NCBI GenBank assembly: GCA_963704535.1
Contig: OY969916.1
Span: forward strand, 6,014,001 to 6,078,000
Direction of reading: 5' to 3'
Length of the DNA stretch: 64,000 bases
Origin: G963704535 sp963704535
GTDB taxonomy: Bacteria; Chloroflexota; Chloroflexia; Chloroflexales; Roseiflexaceae
The notes below the pieces were generated by a model, which worked only from the letters and a program-made list of their open reading frames with translations, had not been told where the DNA came from and did no database searches. Every line of letters begins with the position of its first letter. The first letter of the stretch is position 1. Both the position numbers and the translations under genes were made by a program. Positions 1-8,278 of this stretch are shown one piece after another.

Positions 1-111
1 GATACACCTGCTACGAGCGGCTAGCCGCAGCACGCATTTACTGGTATACTGAGTTTATCGCCCCAGCACATCAAACGTTCACAAGAAGCCTCCCGCACAC
101 GACGGGAGGCC

Positions 112-900
112 ATGCCGCTATCACATATCCTCATGCGACAAGCAGACCCAATTGACAACATCGTCGTCGTGCTCAACCGGCCGCAGAAGCTGGTGAACAT
201 CGCCGGAGCCGTCCGCGCGATGAAGAATATGGGCCTGCGGCGGCTACGGCTGGTCCAGCCGGCTGAGTACAACACCGCCGACATTGAGGGCATCGCCCAC
301 CGCAGCGCCGACCTGCTGGCCGCCGCGACGTTCTACGAGGACCTTGATGCAGCGCTGGCCGACGCGGTCTTCGTCGCCGGCACGACAGGACGGCCGCGTG
401 ACCTACCGGCGCGCGTGACCACGCCGCGCGAGCTGGCCCCGGAGTTGCTGGCACGCGCGGCCGCCGGCCCGGTGGCGCTGTTGTTCGGCCCCGAGGATAA
501 TGGGCTGAACAAGGCCGACCTTGACCGCTGCCACTGTCTCCTCAACATTCCCACCGACCCGGCCTACCCGTCGTTGAACCTGGCCCAGGCGGTGCTGCTG
601 GTGGCCTACGATCTGCGGCTGGCCGGCCAGCACCCCGCGCCGGCGCTTGTGCAGCCGCCATTCTCCCCCGCCCCTGCCGCGCAGCTTGAGGAGCTTTTTG
701 ATGCGATGGAGCGGGCACTGTGGGGGATCGAGTTCTTCAAAGCGCGCCTGTCCAAGGGGATGATGCGAACGCTGCGCGGCCTGGTCCACCGCGCCGAGCC
801 GGATGTGCGCGAGGCGGCACTGCTCAAGGCGGTGTATGTGGAGATGCTCAATTTCCTGCGGCGCAAAGGGATCGAACCGGGGACAGGTGAACACGTATAA
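112..900 (+). CDS. trmJ: TrmJ/TrmH-type (SPOUT) RNA 2'-O-methyltransferase
   Basis: A 262-residue SPOUT-class methyltransferase, probably modifying tRNA ribose 2'-OH with S-adenosylmethionine. The three SPOUT motifs are visible: an N-terminal segment NRPQKLVNIAGAVRAMKNMG (residues 22-41), LLFGPEDNGL (123-132), and SLNLAQAVLLVAYDL (154-168), which together form the knotted SAM site. Length is close to E. coli TrmJ. GGGAGG lies just before ATG 112; ATG 133 is a possible alternative start. The next gene is on the same strand but about 100 bases away. The specific target (C32/U32 of tRNA) is inferred from the TrmJ/LasT family, not shown by the sequence. Confidence 0.8.
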   Translation: MPLSHILMRQADPIDNIVVVLNRPQKLVNIAGAVRAMKNMGLRRLRLVQPAEYNTADIEGIAHRSADLLAAATFYEDLDAALADAVFVAGTTGRPRDLPARVTTPRELAPELLARAAAGPVALLFGPEDNGLNKADLDRCHCLLNIPTDPAYPSLNLAQAVLLVAYDLRLAGQHPAPALVQPPFSPAPAAQLEELFDAMERALWGIEFFKARLSKGMMRTLRGLVHRAEPDVREAALLKAVYVEMLNFLRRKGIEPGTGEHV

Positions 901-1006
901 GATTTTGTCATCTTGTGCCGAGTACGTATCCGGCAGCGCTAGACAAAGGTACATATGACAAATCTTACTCGGTGTAGTTTTCTTGCATTAAGAAAAGGAG
1001 CCACAC

Positions 1007-1873
1007 GTGAACAACCTTCGAGAGCAGCGAATGGGTGCCCAACACCTGGCAGGGCTTGGCCCATGGCACGGCTGGGCCGGTCTGTTGTTGGTCGCGATCT
1101 TCTGGCCGCTGAACTGGCTGCTGCCCGGCCTGCGCACGCACCTGCTTTTCTTCCCGTTGTGGCTCGGCTACATCCTGATCGTCGACGCGCTGGCGCTGCG
1201 CCGGAGCGGCACCTCGATGCTGGCACGCTCGCCGCGCGAGTTCGCCCTGCTGTTCGTGGCCTCGGCGCCAGCCTGGTGGCTGTTCGAGATCCTCAACTGG
1301 CGCGCGCAGAACTGGCAGTATCACGCCCGCGACCAATTCAACGACCTGGAATATATTGTGCTGGCATCGATCAACTTCTCGACGGTCATGCCGGCGATCT
1401 TCGGCACGGCCGAGCTGATGCGGACATTCGGCTGGATCGAGCGCTACGCCCACCGGGCGCGCATTGTGACCACCCCACGGCTGCTGGTCAAGCTGTTTCT
1501 GGCCGGCGGCGTGATGCTGACCTTGCTCCTGCTGTGGCCGCGGTATTTTTATCCCTTTATGTGGCTGTCGGTCTTTTTCCTCCTGGAGCCCCTGTGCGCG
1601 TGGCTCGGCAAGCGCTCGATTTTGAGCGAGTTGGCCCGTGGCGACTGGCGCACGGTCGTCGGGCTCGGCTCGGCGGCGCTGATCTGTGGCGTGTTCTGGG
1701 AGCTGTGGAACTTCTTCTCGTACCCCAAGTGGGTCTACGATGTGCCGTTTTTCGGCTTCTGGCACATCTTTGAGATGCCGCTGCTCGGCTACCTGGGGTA
1801 TCCACCCTTTGCGCTGGAGCTGTATGTGCTGGTACACCTGATGCGGCGCGGTGCCCCGCCTTTGCGGGTATAA
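1007..1873 (+). CDS. Polytopic membrane protein of unknown function
   Basis: A 288-residue protein that I do not recognise. It has about six to eight hydrophobic segments (for example near residues 24-45, 50-63, 78-95, 160-200 and 220-240) and many aromatic residues (repeated WxLF and WELWNFFSYPKW patterns). There is no signal peptide beyond the first transmembrane segment. The GTG start is supported by AAAGGAG seven bases upstream; this reading frame is preferred over an overlapping frame at 955 because of its clear membrane-protein composition. It stands alone, and a strong hairpin follows it. Function unknown. Confidence 0.7.
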   Translation: MNNLREQRMGAQHLAGLGPWHGWAGLLLVAIFWPLNWLLPGLRTHLLFFPLWLGYILIVDALALRRSGTSMLARSPREFALLFVASAPAWWLFEILNWRAQNWQYHARDQFNDLEYIVLASINFSTVMPAIFGTAELMRTFGWIERYAHRARIVTTPRLLVKLFLAGGVMLTLLLLWPRYFYPFMWLSVFFLLEPLCAWLGKRSILSELARGDWRTVVGLGSAALICGVFWELWNFFSYPKWVYDVPFFGFWHIFEMPLLGYLGYPPFALELYVLVHLMRRGAPPLRV

Positions 1874-1903
1874 TAGCTATCCGACGTAAACATCCTGGAT
1901 CAG

Positions 1904-1940
1904 ATCGCAGGTCGCAAGCGAGTAGCTTGCGACCTGCGAT
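1904..1940 (+). terminator. Perfect 16-bp hairpin, probable terminator
   Basis: A 16-bp perfect stem (1904-1919 with 1925-1940; arm ATCGCAGGTCGCAAGC) with the 5-base loop GAGTA lies 30 bases after the membrane-protein stop. Only a short T-run follows, so it may terminate weakly or act as a 3' barrier. Confidence 0.6.
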
Positions 1941-1942
1941 TT

Positions 1943-2012
1943 GTAAGAGGCTGCTTGAAGTGGTGGGAAGGGTTCTTGAGGGGCTTCCCCCTCAAACTCC
2001 CCCTTTTATCAC
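1943..2012 (+). repeat. R1 element, short or decayed copy
   Basis: Left end resembles the R1 terminal repeat (AGAGGCTGCTTGAA); the core has the R1 palindrome TTGAGGGGC...CCCTCAAACTCCCCC. The right terminal repeat is missing. It sits between the membrane protein and the S9 peptidase. Confidence 0.6.
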
Positions 2013-2029
2013 TAGAGTAAGGAGGCTTG

Positions 2030-3841
2030 ATGTCTACCTACGACTTCGCGCGCTACCTCAACATCAGAAGCGCATATGGATCGAGCTTCACGCCGCGGGG
2101 CGACCGGTTGGCATTTCTTTCCAATATGACCGGCGTACCCCAGGTCTGGCAGGTGCCGGTAGGCGGCGGCTGGCCGGAGCAGCTCACCTTCTTCGACGAG
2201 CGGGTCAGCTTTGTCGAGTATGCGCCGGACGCCGAGCGGGCGATCTTCGGCATGGACTGGGGCGGCAGCGAGCGCACCCAGCTTTATCTGCTGACGACCG
2301 GCGGCGAGCAGACCATCCACCTGACCGCCGAGGCGCCCGATGCCATCCACACGTTCGGCGGCTGGTCGCGCGATGGGGCGCAGATCGCCTTCAGCTCGAA
2401 CCGGCGCAGCGCGGCCGATTTCGACGTGTATGTGCGCGGCGTCGGCGCGGACGGCGAGGGCGATGCGCGGCGCGTGTTTGAAGGCCAGGGCATGCACACG
2501 GTGGCCGGCTGGGGGCCGGATGGTGCATGGCTCGTGGTCAGCCGCAGCCACACCAATCTGCATAACGACCTGTACCGCCTACGCATCGACGGCGGCGAGC
2601 CGGAGCTGCTCACGCCGCACCAGGGCGCGGCCCGCTTTGAGGAGGTGAACGTCACTCCCGACGGGCGCGGGCTGTACCTGGCGACCGATCTGGGCAGCGA
2701 TTTCGTTCGCCCGGCCTATCTCGACCTGGAGACGCTGGAGCTGCGAACGCTCGATGCGGTGGCGTGGGATGTCGACGCCGTACGGCTCTCGCCCGACGGT
2801 CGGTTCCTGGCGATCGTGACCAACGAGGACGGCTACTCGCGCTGGACGCTGCGCGACGTGCAGGGCGGGCGCGAACTGGCGGCGCCGGAGCTGCCGCCGG
2901 GCGCCTGCGCGTTTCTGGCCTTCGCCGTCGACTCTTCGGCGCTGAGTTTCACGCTGACAGGGCCGCAGCACCCGCTCGACGTGTGGCTGTACGATCTGCG
3001 CGGCCACGCCGCGCGCCAGGTGACCGGCAGCTCGCTGGCGGGCATCCCACAGGCCAGCTTTGTGACGCCTGAGCTGGTGCGCTACCCCACCTTCGATGGC
3101 CGCGAGATCCCAGCCTATCTCTACCGCCCAATCGGCAATGCGCCACCGGCCCTGTCGGTCGTCGTGGATGTCCATGGCGGGCCGGAGGGCCAGCGGCGGG
3201 TCGAGTTCAGCCCGATCTATCAGTACCTCCTGCACCGCGGCTACGCCATCCTTGCACCGAACGTGCGCGGCTCCACCGGCTACGGGCGCGCCTACAGCCA
3301 CCTGGACGACGTTGAGAAGCGTATGGACTCGGTGGCCGACCTGGCGCACGCGGCGCGCTGGCTGGATGCTTCAGGCGTCGCCGACGCGCGGCGCATCGCG
3401 GTGCTGGGCGGCAGCTACGGCGGCTTTATGGTGCTGGCGGCGCTCACTACCGACCCGGACCTGTGGGCCGCCGGGGTCGATATCGTCGGCATCGCCAACT
3501 TCGTCACGTTCCTGGAGAACACCGGCCCGTGGCGCCGCCACCTGCGTGAGGCCGAGTACGGATCGCTCGAACGCGACCGCGCGCTGCTCGAAGCGATCTC
3601 GCCGATCCACAAGGTCGACCGGATTCGCGCGCCGCTGATGGTGATCCACGGCGCGAACGATCCACGCGTGCCGATCGGCGAGGCCGAGCAGATCGTGGCC
3701 TCCATCAACGGGCGCGGCGGCGTAGTCGAGTACCTGCGCTTCGAGGATGAGGGGCACGGCATTGTGAAGCTGGCGAACCGGCTGGTGTGCTACCCGGCGA
3801 TTGCGGCGTTCCTAGACAGGTATCTGGGGCTGCCCCTATAA
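2030..3841 (+). CDS. S9-family (prolyl oligopeptidase-type) serine peptidase
   Basis: A 603-residue cytoplasmic peptidase of the S9C/acylaminoacyl-peptidase type. The first ~330 residues form a beta-propeller of TolB/WD-like blades (repeated SxDG / SRDGAQIAFSSN patterns); the rest is an alpha/beta-hydrolase domain. Catalytic Ser is in GGSYGG (about S462), Asp in GANDPRVP (about D544), and His in EGHGIV (about H576). It probably cleaves short peptides or acylated N-termini. GGAGG at 2021-2025 supports ATG 2030; an in-frame TTG three bases earlier is less likely. No signal peptide is seen. It may be co-transcribed with the oxidoreductase 40 bases downstream. Confidence 0.88.
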   Translation: MSTYDFARYLNIRSAYGSSFTPRGDRLAFLSNMTGVPQVWQVPVGGGWPEQLTFFDERVSFVEYAPDAERAIFGMDWGGSERTQLYLLTTGGEQTIHLTAEAPDAIHTFGGWSRDGAQIAFSSNRRSAADFDVYVRGVGADGEGDARRVFEGQGMHTVAGWGPDGAWLVVSRSHTNLHNDLYRLRIDGGEPELLTPHQGAARFEEVNVTPDGRGLYLATDLGSDFVRPAYLDLETLELRTLDAVAWDVDAVRLSPDGRFLAIVTNEDGYSRWTLRDVQGGRELAAPELPPGACAFLAFAVDSSALSFTLTGPQHPLDVWLYDLRGHAARQVTGSSLAGIPQASFVTPELVRYPTFDGREIPAYLYRPIGNAPPALSVVVDVHGGPEGQRRVEFSPIYQYLLHRGYAILAPNVRGSTGYGRAYSHLDDVEKRMDSVADLAHAARWLDASGVADARRIAVLGGSYGGFMVLAALTTDPDLWAAGVDIVGIANFVTFLENTGPWRRHLREAEYGSLERDRALLEAISPIHKVDRIRAPLMVIHGANDPRVPIGEAEQIVASINGRGGVVEYLRFEDEGHGIVKLANRLVCYPAIAAFLDRYLGLPL

Positions 3842-3880
3842 TGCTTGTGTCTGACAATCAGCTTAGTAGAGAGGGAAACG

Positions 3881-4816
3881 ATGACGATTGAGCAATCTGC
3901 CGGCCAGCCCAGGACCATGAAAGTCGGCGTCGTCATGCAGGTAGGGGAGTGGCAGCAGCAGGCGGCCCCCAGCTACGCGCAGATCCGCGCGTTCGCGCTC
4001 CAGGCCGAGGCGGCCGGCTTCGACGCGATCTGGGTGTACGACCACCTGTTGTTTCGCTTCGAGAACGACCCGGTCAGGACGCAGGGCGTCTGGGAGTGCT
4101 GGACAGTGATGGCGGCGTTGGCCGAGGCGACCACGCGGGTCGAACTGGGCGCGCTGGTGCTGTGCGTGCCCTTCCGCAATCCAGCAGTGCTGGCAAGGAT
4201 GGCGGCGACGCTGGATGAGGTCAGCGGCGGTCGGCTGATCCTGGGCCTGGGGGCTGGCTGGCACCAACCCGAATTCGACGCGTTCGGCATTCCCTTCGAC
4301 CACAAGGTCGATCGCTTTGAGGAGGCTCTGAAGATCATCGTCCCGCTGCTGCGCGAGGGTCAAGTTGACTTCCAGGGCAGCTACTACAGCGCCCGCGACT
4401 GCGTGAGCCGCCCGCGCGGGCCGCGCACGAATGGCCCACCCATCCTGATCGGCTCGTCTGGCCCGCGCATGCTGCGCCTGACTGCCGACTACGCCGACAT
4501 GTGGAACACCTGCTGGCTGGGACAGCCGGATGGCCTGGCCGAGCCGCGCGCTAAGATGGAGGCCGCCTGCGCCGAGGTGGGCCGCGACCTGTCGAAGCTG
4601 GCCGTCACTGTCGGCTTGAGCGTGGTCTACACCGCGCCGGGCGAGGAGGCGCCGCCGCCCGAGAAGTCGCTCTCCGGATCCCCGGCCGACGTCGCCGCTG
4701 GGCTGCGCGGCTACGCCGACCTAGGCGTCGCCCATGTGATCTGCTCGCTCAACACCGCCACCCCGGAGGCACTGGCGTGGCTGAGCGAGGCGCTTGATCT
4801 GTACCGCCAGATGTGA
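3881..4816 (+). CDS. LLM-class flavin/F420-dependent oxidoreductase
   Basis: A 311-residue luciferase-like monooxygenase (TIM barrel). Typical family segments are the N-terminal MKVGVVMQ strand, AEAAGFDAIWVYDH, the LGALVLCVPFRNP strand, and GGRLILGLGAGWHQPEF followed by RFEEALKII. Such enzymes use FMNH2 or reduced F420; the substrate cannot be told from sequence. GAGAGGG six bases before ATG 3881 sets the start; an in-frame ATG at 3845 lacks a Shine-Dalgarno. It lies 39 bases after the S9 peptidase and is followed by a complete R2 element. A second, divergent family member is at 61620-62456. Confidence 0.85.
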   Translation: MTIEQSAGQPRTMKVGVVMQVGEWQQQAAPSYAQIRAFALQAEAAGFDAIWVYDHLLFRFENDPVRTQGVWECWTVMAALAEATTRVELGALVLCVPFRNPAVLARMAATLDEVSGGRLILGLGAGWHQPEFDAFGIPFDHKVDRFEEALKIIVPLLREGQVDFQGSYYSARDCVSRPRGPRTNGPPILIGSSGPRMLRLTADYADMWNTCWLGQPDGLAEPRAKMEAACAEVGRDLSKLAVTVGLSVVYTAPGEEAPPPEKSLSGSPADVAAGLRGYADLGVAHVICSLNTATPEALAWLSEALDLYRQM

Positions 4817-4853
4817 TTGTCGAGCGGCATGGTACAATGGCGATGCAGCAACC

Positions 4854-4973
4854 ATAGATAAGGTTCTTGGGGCTTTACAGTTCTGGGAAAAAGGGGGTTT
4901 GAGGGGGCAGCCCCCTCAGTCTTCCCCCACCCACATTGTAAAGTCGAACGGCGCCTTCCGAAACCTTGTCTAA
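4854..4973 (+). repeat. R2 element, complete copy (~120 bp)
   Basis: Ends are imperfect inverted repeats: left TAGATAAGGTTCTTGG, right CCGAAACCTTGTCTAA; an inner pair CTTTACAG/ATTGTAAAG follows. The core is a G-run/C-run palindrome (GAGGGGGCAGCCCCCTC). No coding capacity. It resembles a MITE. Confidence 0.75.
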
Positions 4974-5008
4974 ACAAATAGCCTACGATACAGGAAACGG
5001 AGGCTGTC

Positions 5009-5830
5009 GTGCCCTCACGCTTCTCCCGACCGCGGCTGATCAACACCGACGACAAGCAGTACCGCGCCTTCCTCGCGCAGATCATGCTGGGCAAGGACAA
5101 CCAGCGCGCTATTCGCCCACCCCGCGCCCGCGATCTGTTCGGCGGCGAGGCCGAGGTGGCGCTGCGCGGCTGGCTGGCCCAGCATTACACGCTCTCGGAG
5201 CGCCGGATCGTCGAGTACCTTGAGCATCGCGGCCGCTCGGCGATCAAGAAGTATCGCGAGCTTGACGCGGCGGTCATCCCCGATCAGAAGACGATCCACG
5301 TCTTCGAGATCAAAGCCAGCCAGAAGGCCACCAGCCTGCGCCGCGCCTCGCAGCAACTGCGCGACACCCGCACGATCCTGGGGATGCTGTTTATGCGCGT
5401 CTACACGACCATCCTGCTGGTCGATACCGGCATCCCCACTGCCGAGCAGATCCCCGCGCTGATGGCCGAGCCTGACGCGCCGCCCGTCCCGCCGCCGACG
5501 CTCGACGAGGTGCTGGCGCTGCTCCCGCAGATCCGCCCGATCAACTCGCTGGACCAGCGCGACCCTGACCCGCAGGTGGTCAACCTGCTGCGCTTTACGG
5601 TCGAGGATATCGTCGCGCTGGCGGGCGCCGAGAATCTGCACCTGGACTGGGATGAGGAGGACGAGGAGGACGAGGCGGCAGCGGCGGAGACCGAGGAGGA
5701 GCCGGACAAATCGCGCTACGCCTACACGACCGACGAGGTCGCCCCCGAGGAGGAAGACGACGGCGGGGCGCTGGGCGCGGCTCTGCGGCGGGCGATGGAG
5801 GGCCGCAGCGGTGACAAGGTGAAGGGGTGA
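5009..5830 (+). CDS. PD-(D/E)XK nuclease-like protein with acidic C-terminus
   Basis: A 273-residue protein without a named family that I recognise. Residues 84-102 read ELD...FEIK (E84-L-D86, then E100-I-K102), spaced like the PD-(D/E)XK restriction-endonuclease-like catalytic core, with a preceding helix containing E47/E49. The C-terminal third has a very acidic stretch (DEEDEEDE, residues ~213-220, and further E/D runs), perhaps an interaction or autoinhibitory tail. The GTG start is set by GGAGG at 4999-5003. Its stop codon lies inside a short tandem repeat shared with the start of the next gene. A nuclease function is an inference; it could also be an inactive relative. Confidence 0.55.
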   Translation: MPSRFSRPRLINTDDKQYRAFLAQIMLGKDNQRAIRPPRARDLFGGEAEVALRGWLAQHYTLSERRIVEYLEHRGRSAIKKYRELDAAVIPDQKTIHVFEIKASQKATSLRRASQQLRDTRTILGMLFMRVYTTILLVDTGIPTAEQIPALMAEPDAPPVPPPTLDEVLALLPQIRPINSLDQRDPDPQVVNLLRFTVEDIVALAGAENLHLDWDEEDEEDEAAAAETEEEPDKSRYAYTTDEVAPEEEDDGGALGAALRRAMEGRSGDKVKG

Positions 5831-5846
5831 CAAGGTGAAGGGGTGA
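5813..5846 (+). repeat. Short tandem repeat, unit GGTGAAG(G)
   Basis: GGTGACAAGGTGAAGGGGTGA is nearly duplicated. The repeat supplies the TGA stop of the nuclease-like gene and the GTG start region of the DUF2723 gene. Confidence 0.7.
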
Positions 5847-7690
5847 CGCGAAAGTGGGACGAGCTACGCCGCAGACAAAAACCTATGTTTTCTGGCGATC
5901 GGAGAACACGTCATCTTTTGAGTGCCGGATTTCTTGATTCGTACATTACCCAACCTCTGCACCGCTTGATCACCTTGTCACCTTGTCACCTTGTCACCTT
6001 GTCACTAACCCTGGCCTTTCTGGCGCTCTACGTTCGCACAGCGGCGCCGAGCGTGTTGTCGGGCAACTCGTCCGAGTTCCAGTTCGCCGCGCCGCTGCTT
6101 GGCGTGCCGCACCCCACGAGCTACCCCCTGTATATGCTGCTGGGTAAACTTGCCACGCTCGCGCTGCCTTTCGGCGACATAGCACGGCGCGTCACGCTGG
6201 TCTCGGCAGCCTGCGCGGCGCTGGCGGTCGGGCTGTTCTTCTCGCTGGCGCGTCGAGTCACCAGGTCGGCCGGCGCGGCGCTGCCGGCGGCCCTGGCGCT
6301 GGGGCTCGCGCCGGGCCTGTGGAACGCGGCCACGCTCGCGGAGGTCTACGCGCTACTAATGGCGCTGCTGGTCGGAATGTGGTGTGTGCTTGCACCGACG
6401 ACCGACCGCCGACGACCGACCGCCGACGACCGACAACCGACCATCGGTGGTGGGGTGGGGGTGGCGGATGTTCTCGTGGATGACGTGGGGCACGCGAACC
6501 GGGCGGGCGGCCACCGGGCGGGCGGCCACCGGGCGGGCGACCACCGGGCGGGCGGCCACAGAGGGCACGCCCTACAGGGGTGGCGGGTGCGGGTTGGGGC
6601 CGTGGTGGCCGGGTTGGGGTGTACGCACCATGGCCTGTTCGCTATCGTGGGGCTACCGCTGTTCCTGGGTACCGTGATCTGGATGTTGTTCCGCAGGGCG
6701 CCGAATCTTGCGCGAAACACGTCCCGAATATTGGACCACGGACCACGGACCACGGACCACGGACCACGGACCACGGACCACGGACAGTTATTGATCGTCG
6801 GCGCTTGCTTCGCCGCCGGGCTGCTGCCGCTGCTCTATCCGCTGGTCCAGTACGCGCGCTACGGGCCATTTGACGGCATGGATTACGGGCTGCCGCGCCA
6901 TTATTTCTGGGGTGCGCCGGCGTCGTGGGGCGCGGCGCTCGACCTGCTGGCCGGCGGGGTGGTGCGGCGCGGGATCTTCCGCCTACCCTCGCTGATGGAG
7001 GCGCTGGAGGTGCTGCGGATGGTCGGCGCGCGGCTGCTGTTTGAGTTCGGGCCGCTTGGCGTGCCATTAGGGCTGCTTGGCTGCGCCGTGATGCCGCGCC
7101 GGGCCGCCGGCGCTTGGCTGGGTGCCGCGTGGGTCTTCCTCGCCACGCTGGCCTATCTGCTGCTGCTTGGCCCGGCCGTCACCGATGCGCCGGTCTTCAC
7201 ACTGCCGCTGCTGCTGCCTTGGGCGCTGTGGATCGCGGCTGGGATTGAGGCGATCCTGTCCTACCTGGGCCGGCGTTACCCTCCATCCTCCATCCTCCAT
7301 CCTCCATCCTCAGTGGTCATCGTCCTGCTGGTCGCCGCCACACTCGCCTGGGGCTACACGCGGCTGCCCTATTCGAGCAAGCGGCAGCTCTGGCTGTTCC
7401 GTCGCTTCGGCGAGGCCACGCTTGAGCGGCTGCCGCCTGGCGCTGCGGTGATCACGCATTGGGAGCAGGGCACCACGCTCCAGTACTTGATCCTGGTCGA
7501 GCGCTGGCGCCCGGATGTGTGGGTCGATATCGTCGAGCCGGGGGATGATGAGTGGGGCAGGCGGGCGCGGCGGCGCTACGCCGGGCGGCCGGTCTTCTTC
7601 GTCGGCAAGCCGCCGGATGTCGCGGGGCTGCCGGTCGAGGTGGTGCGCGAGGATGCGTATGCCGACCTGTTTCAGTTGCGGAAGCAGTGA
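5843..7690 (+). CDS. DUF2723 membrane protein (putative glycosyltransferase) with in-frame repeat insertions
   Basis: A 615-residue polytopic membrane protein. The N-terminal segment SGNSSEFQFAAPLLGVPHPT then YPLYMLLGKLATL is the hallmark of DUF2723 (related to GT-C O-mannosyltransferases and TMEM260). About ten hydrophobic helices follow. The start is uncertain: GTG 5843 lies in a tandem repeat, and ATG 5885 is possible. At least five short repeats are read in frame: an LSPCHLVTL-coding array near residue 50, TTDRRRPTADDRQPT, HRAGGHRAGGHRAGDHRAGG, a block of DHGPRTT units, and PPSSILHPPSS. They fall in loops between predicted helices and are absent from the family pattern I know. Probably exports or transfers sugars at the membrane; substrate unknown. 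Confidence 0.78.
   Translation: MTRKWDELRRRQKPMFSGDRRTRHLLSAGFLDSYITQPLHRLITLSPCHLVTLSLTLAFLALYVRTAAPSVLSGNSSEFQFAAPLLGVPHPTSYPLYMLLGKLATLALPFGDIARRVTLVSAACAALAVGLFFSLARRVTRSAGAALPAALALGLAPGLWNAATLAEVYALLMALLVGMWCVLAPTTDRRRPTADDRQPTIGGGVGVADVLVDDVGHANRAGGHRAGGHRAGDHRAGGHRGHALQGWRVRVGAVVAGLGCTHHGLFAIVGLPLFLGTVIWMLFRRAPNLARNTSRILDHGPRTTDHGPRTTDHGQLLIVGACFAAGLLPLLYPLVQYARYGPFDGMDYGLPRHYFWGAPASWGAALDLLAGGVVRRGIFRLPSLMEALEVLRMVGARLLFEFGPLGVPLGLLGCAVMPRRAAGAWLGAAWVFLATLAYLLLLGPAVTDAPVFTLPLLLPWALWIAAGIEAILSYLGRRYPPSSILHPPSSVVIVLLVAATLAWGYTRLPYSSKRQLWLFRRFGEATLERLPPGAAVITHWEQGTTLQYLILVERWRPDVWVDIVEPGDDEWGRRARRRYAGRPVFFVGKPPDVAGLPVEVVREDAYADLFQLRKQ
5967..6007 (+). repeat. In-frame octamer array (CCTTGTCA)
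   Basis: About four to five copies of CTTGTCAC inside the 5' part of the DUF2723 gene, read as LITLSPCHLVTL just before the first membrane helix. Confidence 0.75.
6393..6450 (+). repeat. In-frame GAC-CGC-CGAC repeats
   Basis: Degenerate array of CGACGACCGACCGC units in the DUF2723 gene, encoding a TTDRRRPTADDRQPT loop. Confidence 0.65.
6505..6562 (+). repeat. In-frame 15-bp repeats (GGCCACCGGGCGGGC)
   Basis: Four near-identical 15-bp units in the DUF2723 gene encode HRAGG/HRAGD pentapeptide repeats. Confidence 0.8.
6733..6785 (+). repeat. In-frame heptamer array (ACCACGG)
   Basis: About seven copies of GGACCAC read through as DHGPRTT units (seven codons = three heptamers) in the DUF2723 gene. 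Confidence 0.85.
7274..7315 (+). repeat. In-frame heptamer array (CATCCTC)
   Basis: Five or so copies of TCCATCC/CATCCTC in the DUF2723 gene, encoding PPSSILHPPSS before the last hydrophobic helix. Confidence 0.8.
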
Positions 7691-7695
7691 AGCAT

Positions 7696-7761
7696 GAGAG
7701 GCCGTCTGAAGAGGGGAGTTTGAGGGGGTTGCCCTCAACATCCTCTTTCCACCACGGATAG
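7696..7761 (-). repeat. R1 element, minus orientation, truncated
   Basis: GAGAGGCCGTCTGAAGAGGGG at the left matches the R1 end; the core palindrome and the CTTTCCACCACGGAT segment follow. It starts six bases after the DUF2723 stop codon. Confidence 0.7.
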
Positions 7762-7773
7762 GGAGAGATACAT

Positions 7774-8121
7774 ATGCCGATGGGATTGCGAATTCTGGTT
7801 GGCTGTGTCCTGATCACCCTGGTTGCCCTGGTGAGCGATCGGAGCCGGGTGCTGGCCGGCATCTTCGCCACAGCGCCGATCAATATACCGATCATCCTGT
7901 GGATTCTGTGGGGCAAGAGCGATGGCGACCATGCCAATCTCCAGGATGTCAGCCGCTCGATGCTGTTCGGGATCGTTTCGACAGTCTGCTTTATCGCCGT
8001 GTGCTGGTACGGGTTCAGCCGCCGCTGGTCGTTTACGCAGACGCTGGCGGCGGGCTACCTGGTCTGGGCGGCGACGGTCTTGGTGCCGATGGCGATCCGG
8101 CGCCTGGTCGAACGGCTCTAG
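7774..8121 (+). CDS. Small four-helix membrane protein (DUF3147/GlpM-like)
   Basis: A 115-residue protein with four hydrophobic helices (about residues 5-20, 28-46, 63-82 and 88-110). The arrangement resembles the small DUF3147/GlpM-like membrane proteins, but the match is weak. GGGAGAGA eight bases upstream of ATG 7774 supports the start. It follows an R1 copy and seems to stand alone. Function unknown. Confidence 0.6.
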   Translation: MPMGLRILVGCVLITLVALVSDRSRVLAGIFATAPINIPIILWILWGKSDGDHANLQDVSRSMLFGIVSTVCFIAVCWYGFSRRWSFTQTLAAGYLVWAATVLVPMAIRRLVERL

Positions 8122-8278
8122 TACAGCTCGGCCTGAATACACCAGCAGCTTTCCCACGAAGATCACGAAGGTACGAAGACCACGAAGAGGGCTGATAGAT
8201 CTGACTGTAGAGCCTTCGCGAGCTTCGTGATGAGAAACCGTGCGCGAACTTGCGCCGTGCTGTTCTATTCGCAATTGA

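Noticed and set aside
403..954. Long antisense open frames opposite trmJ and most other GC-rich genes
   Set aside because: High third-position GC removes stops on the other strand; these frames have Arg/Ala/Gly-rich translations without family features.
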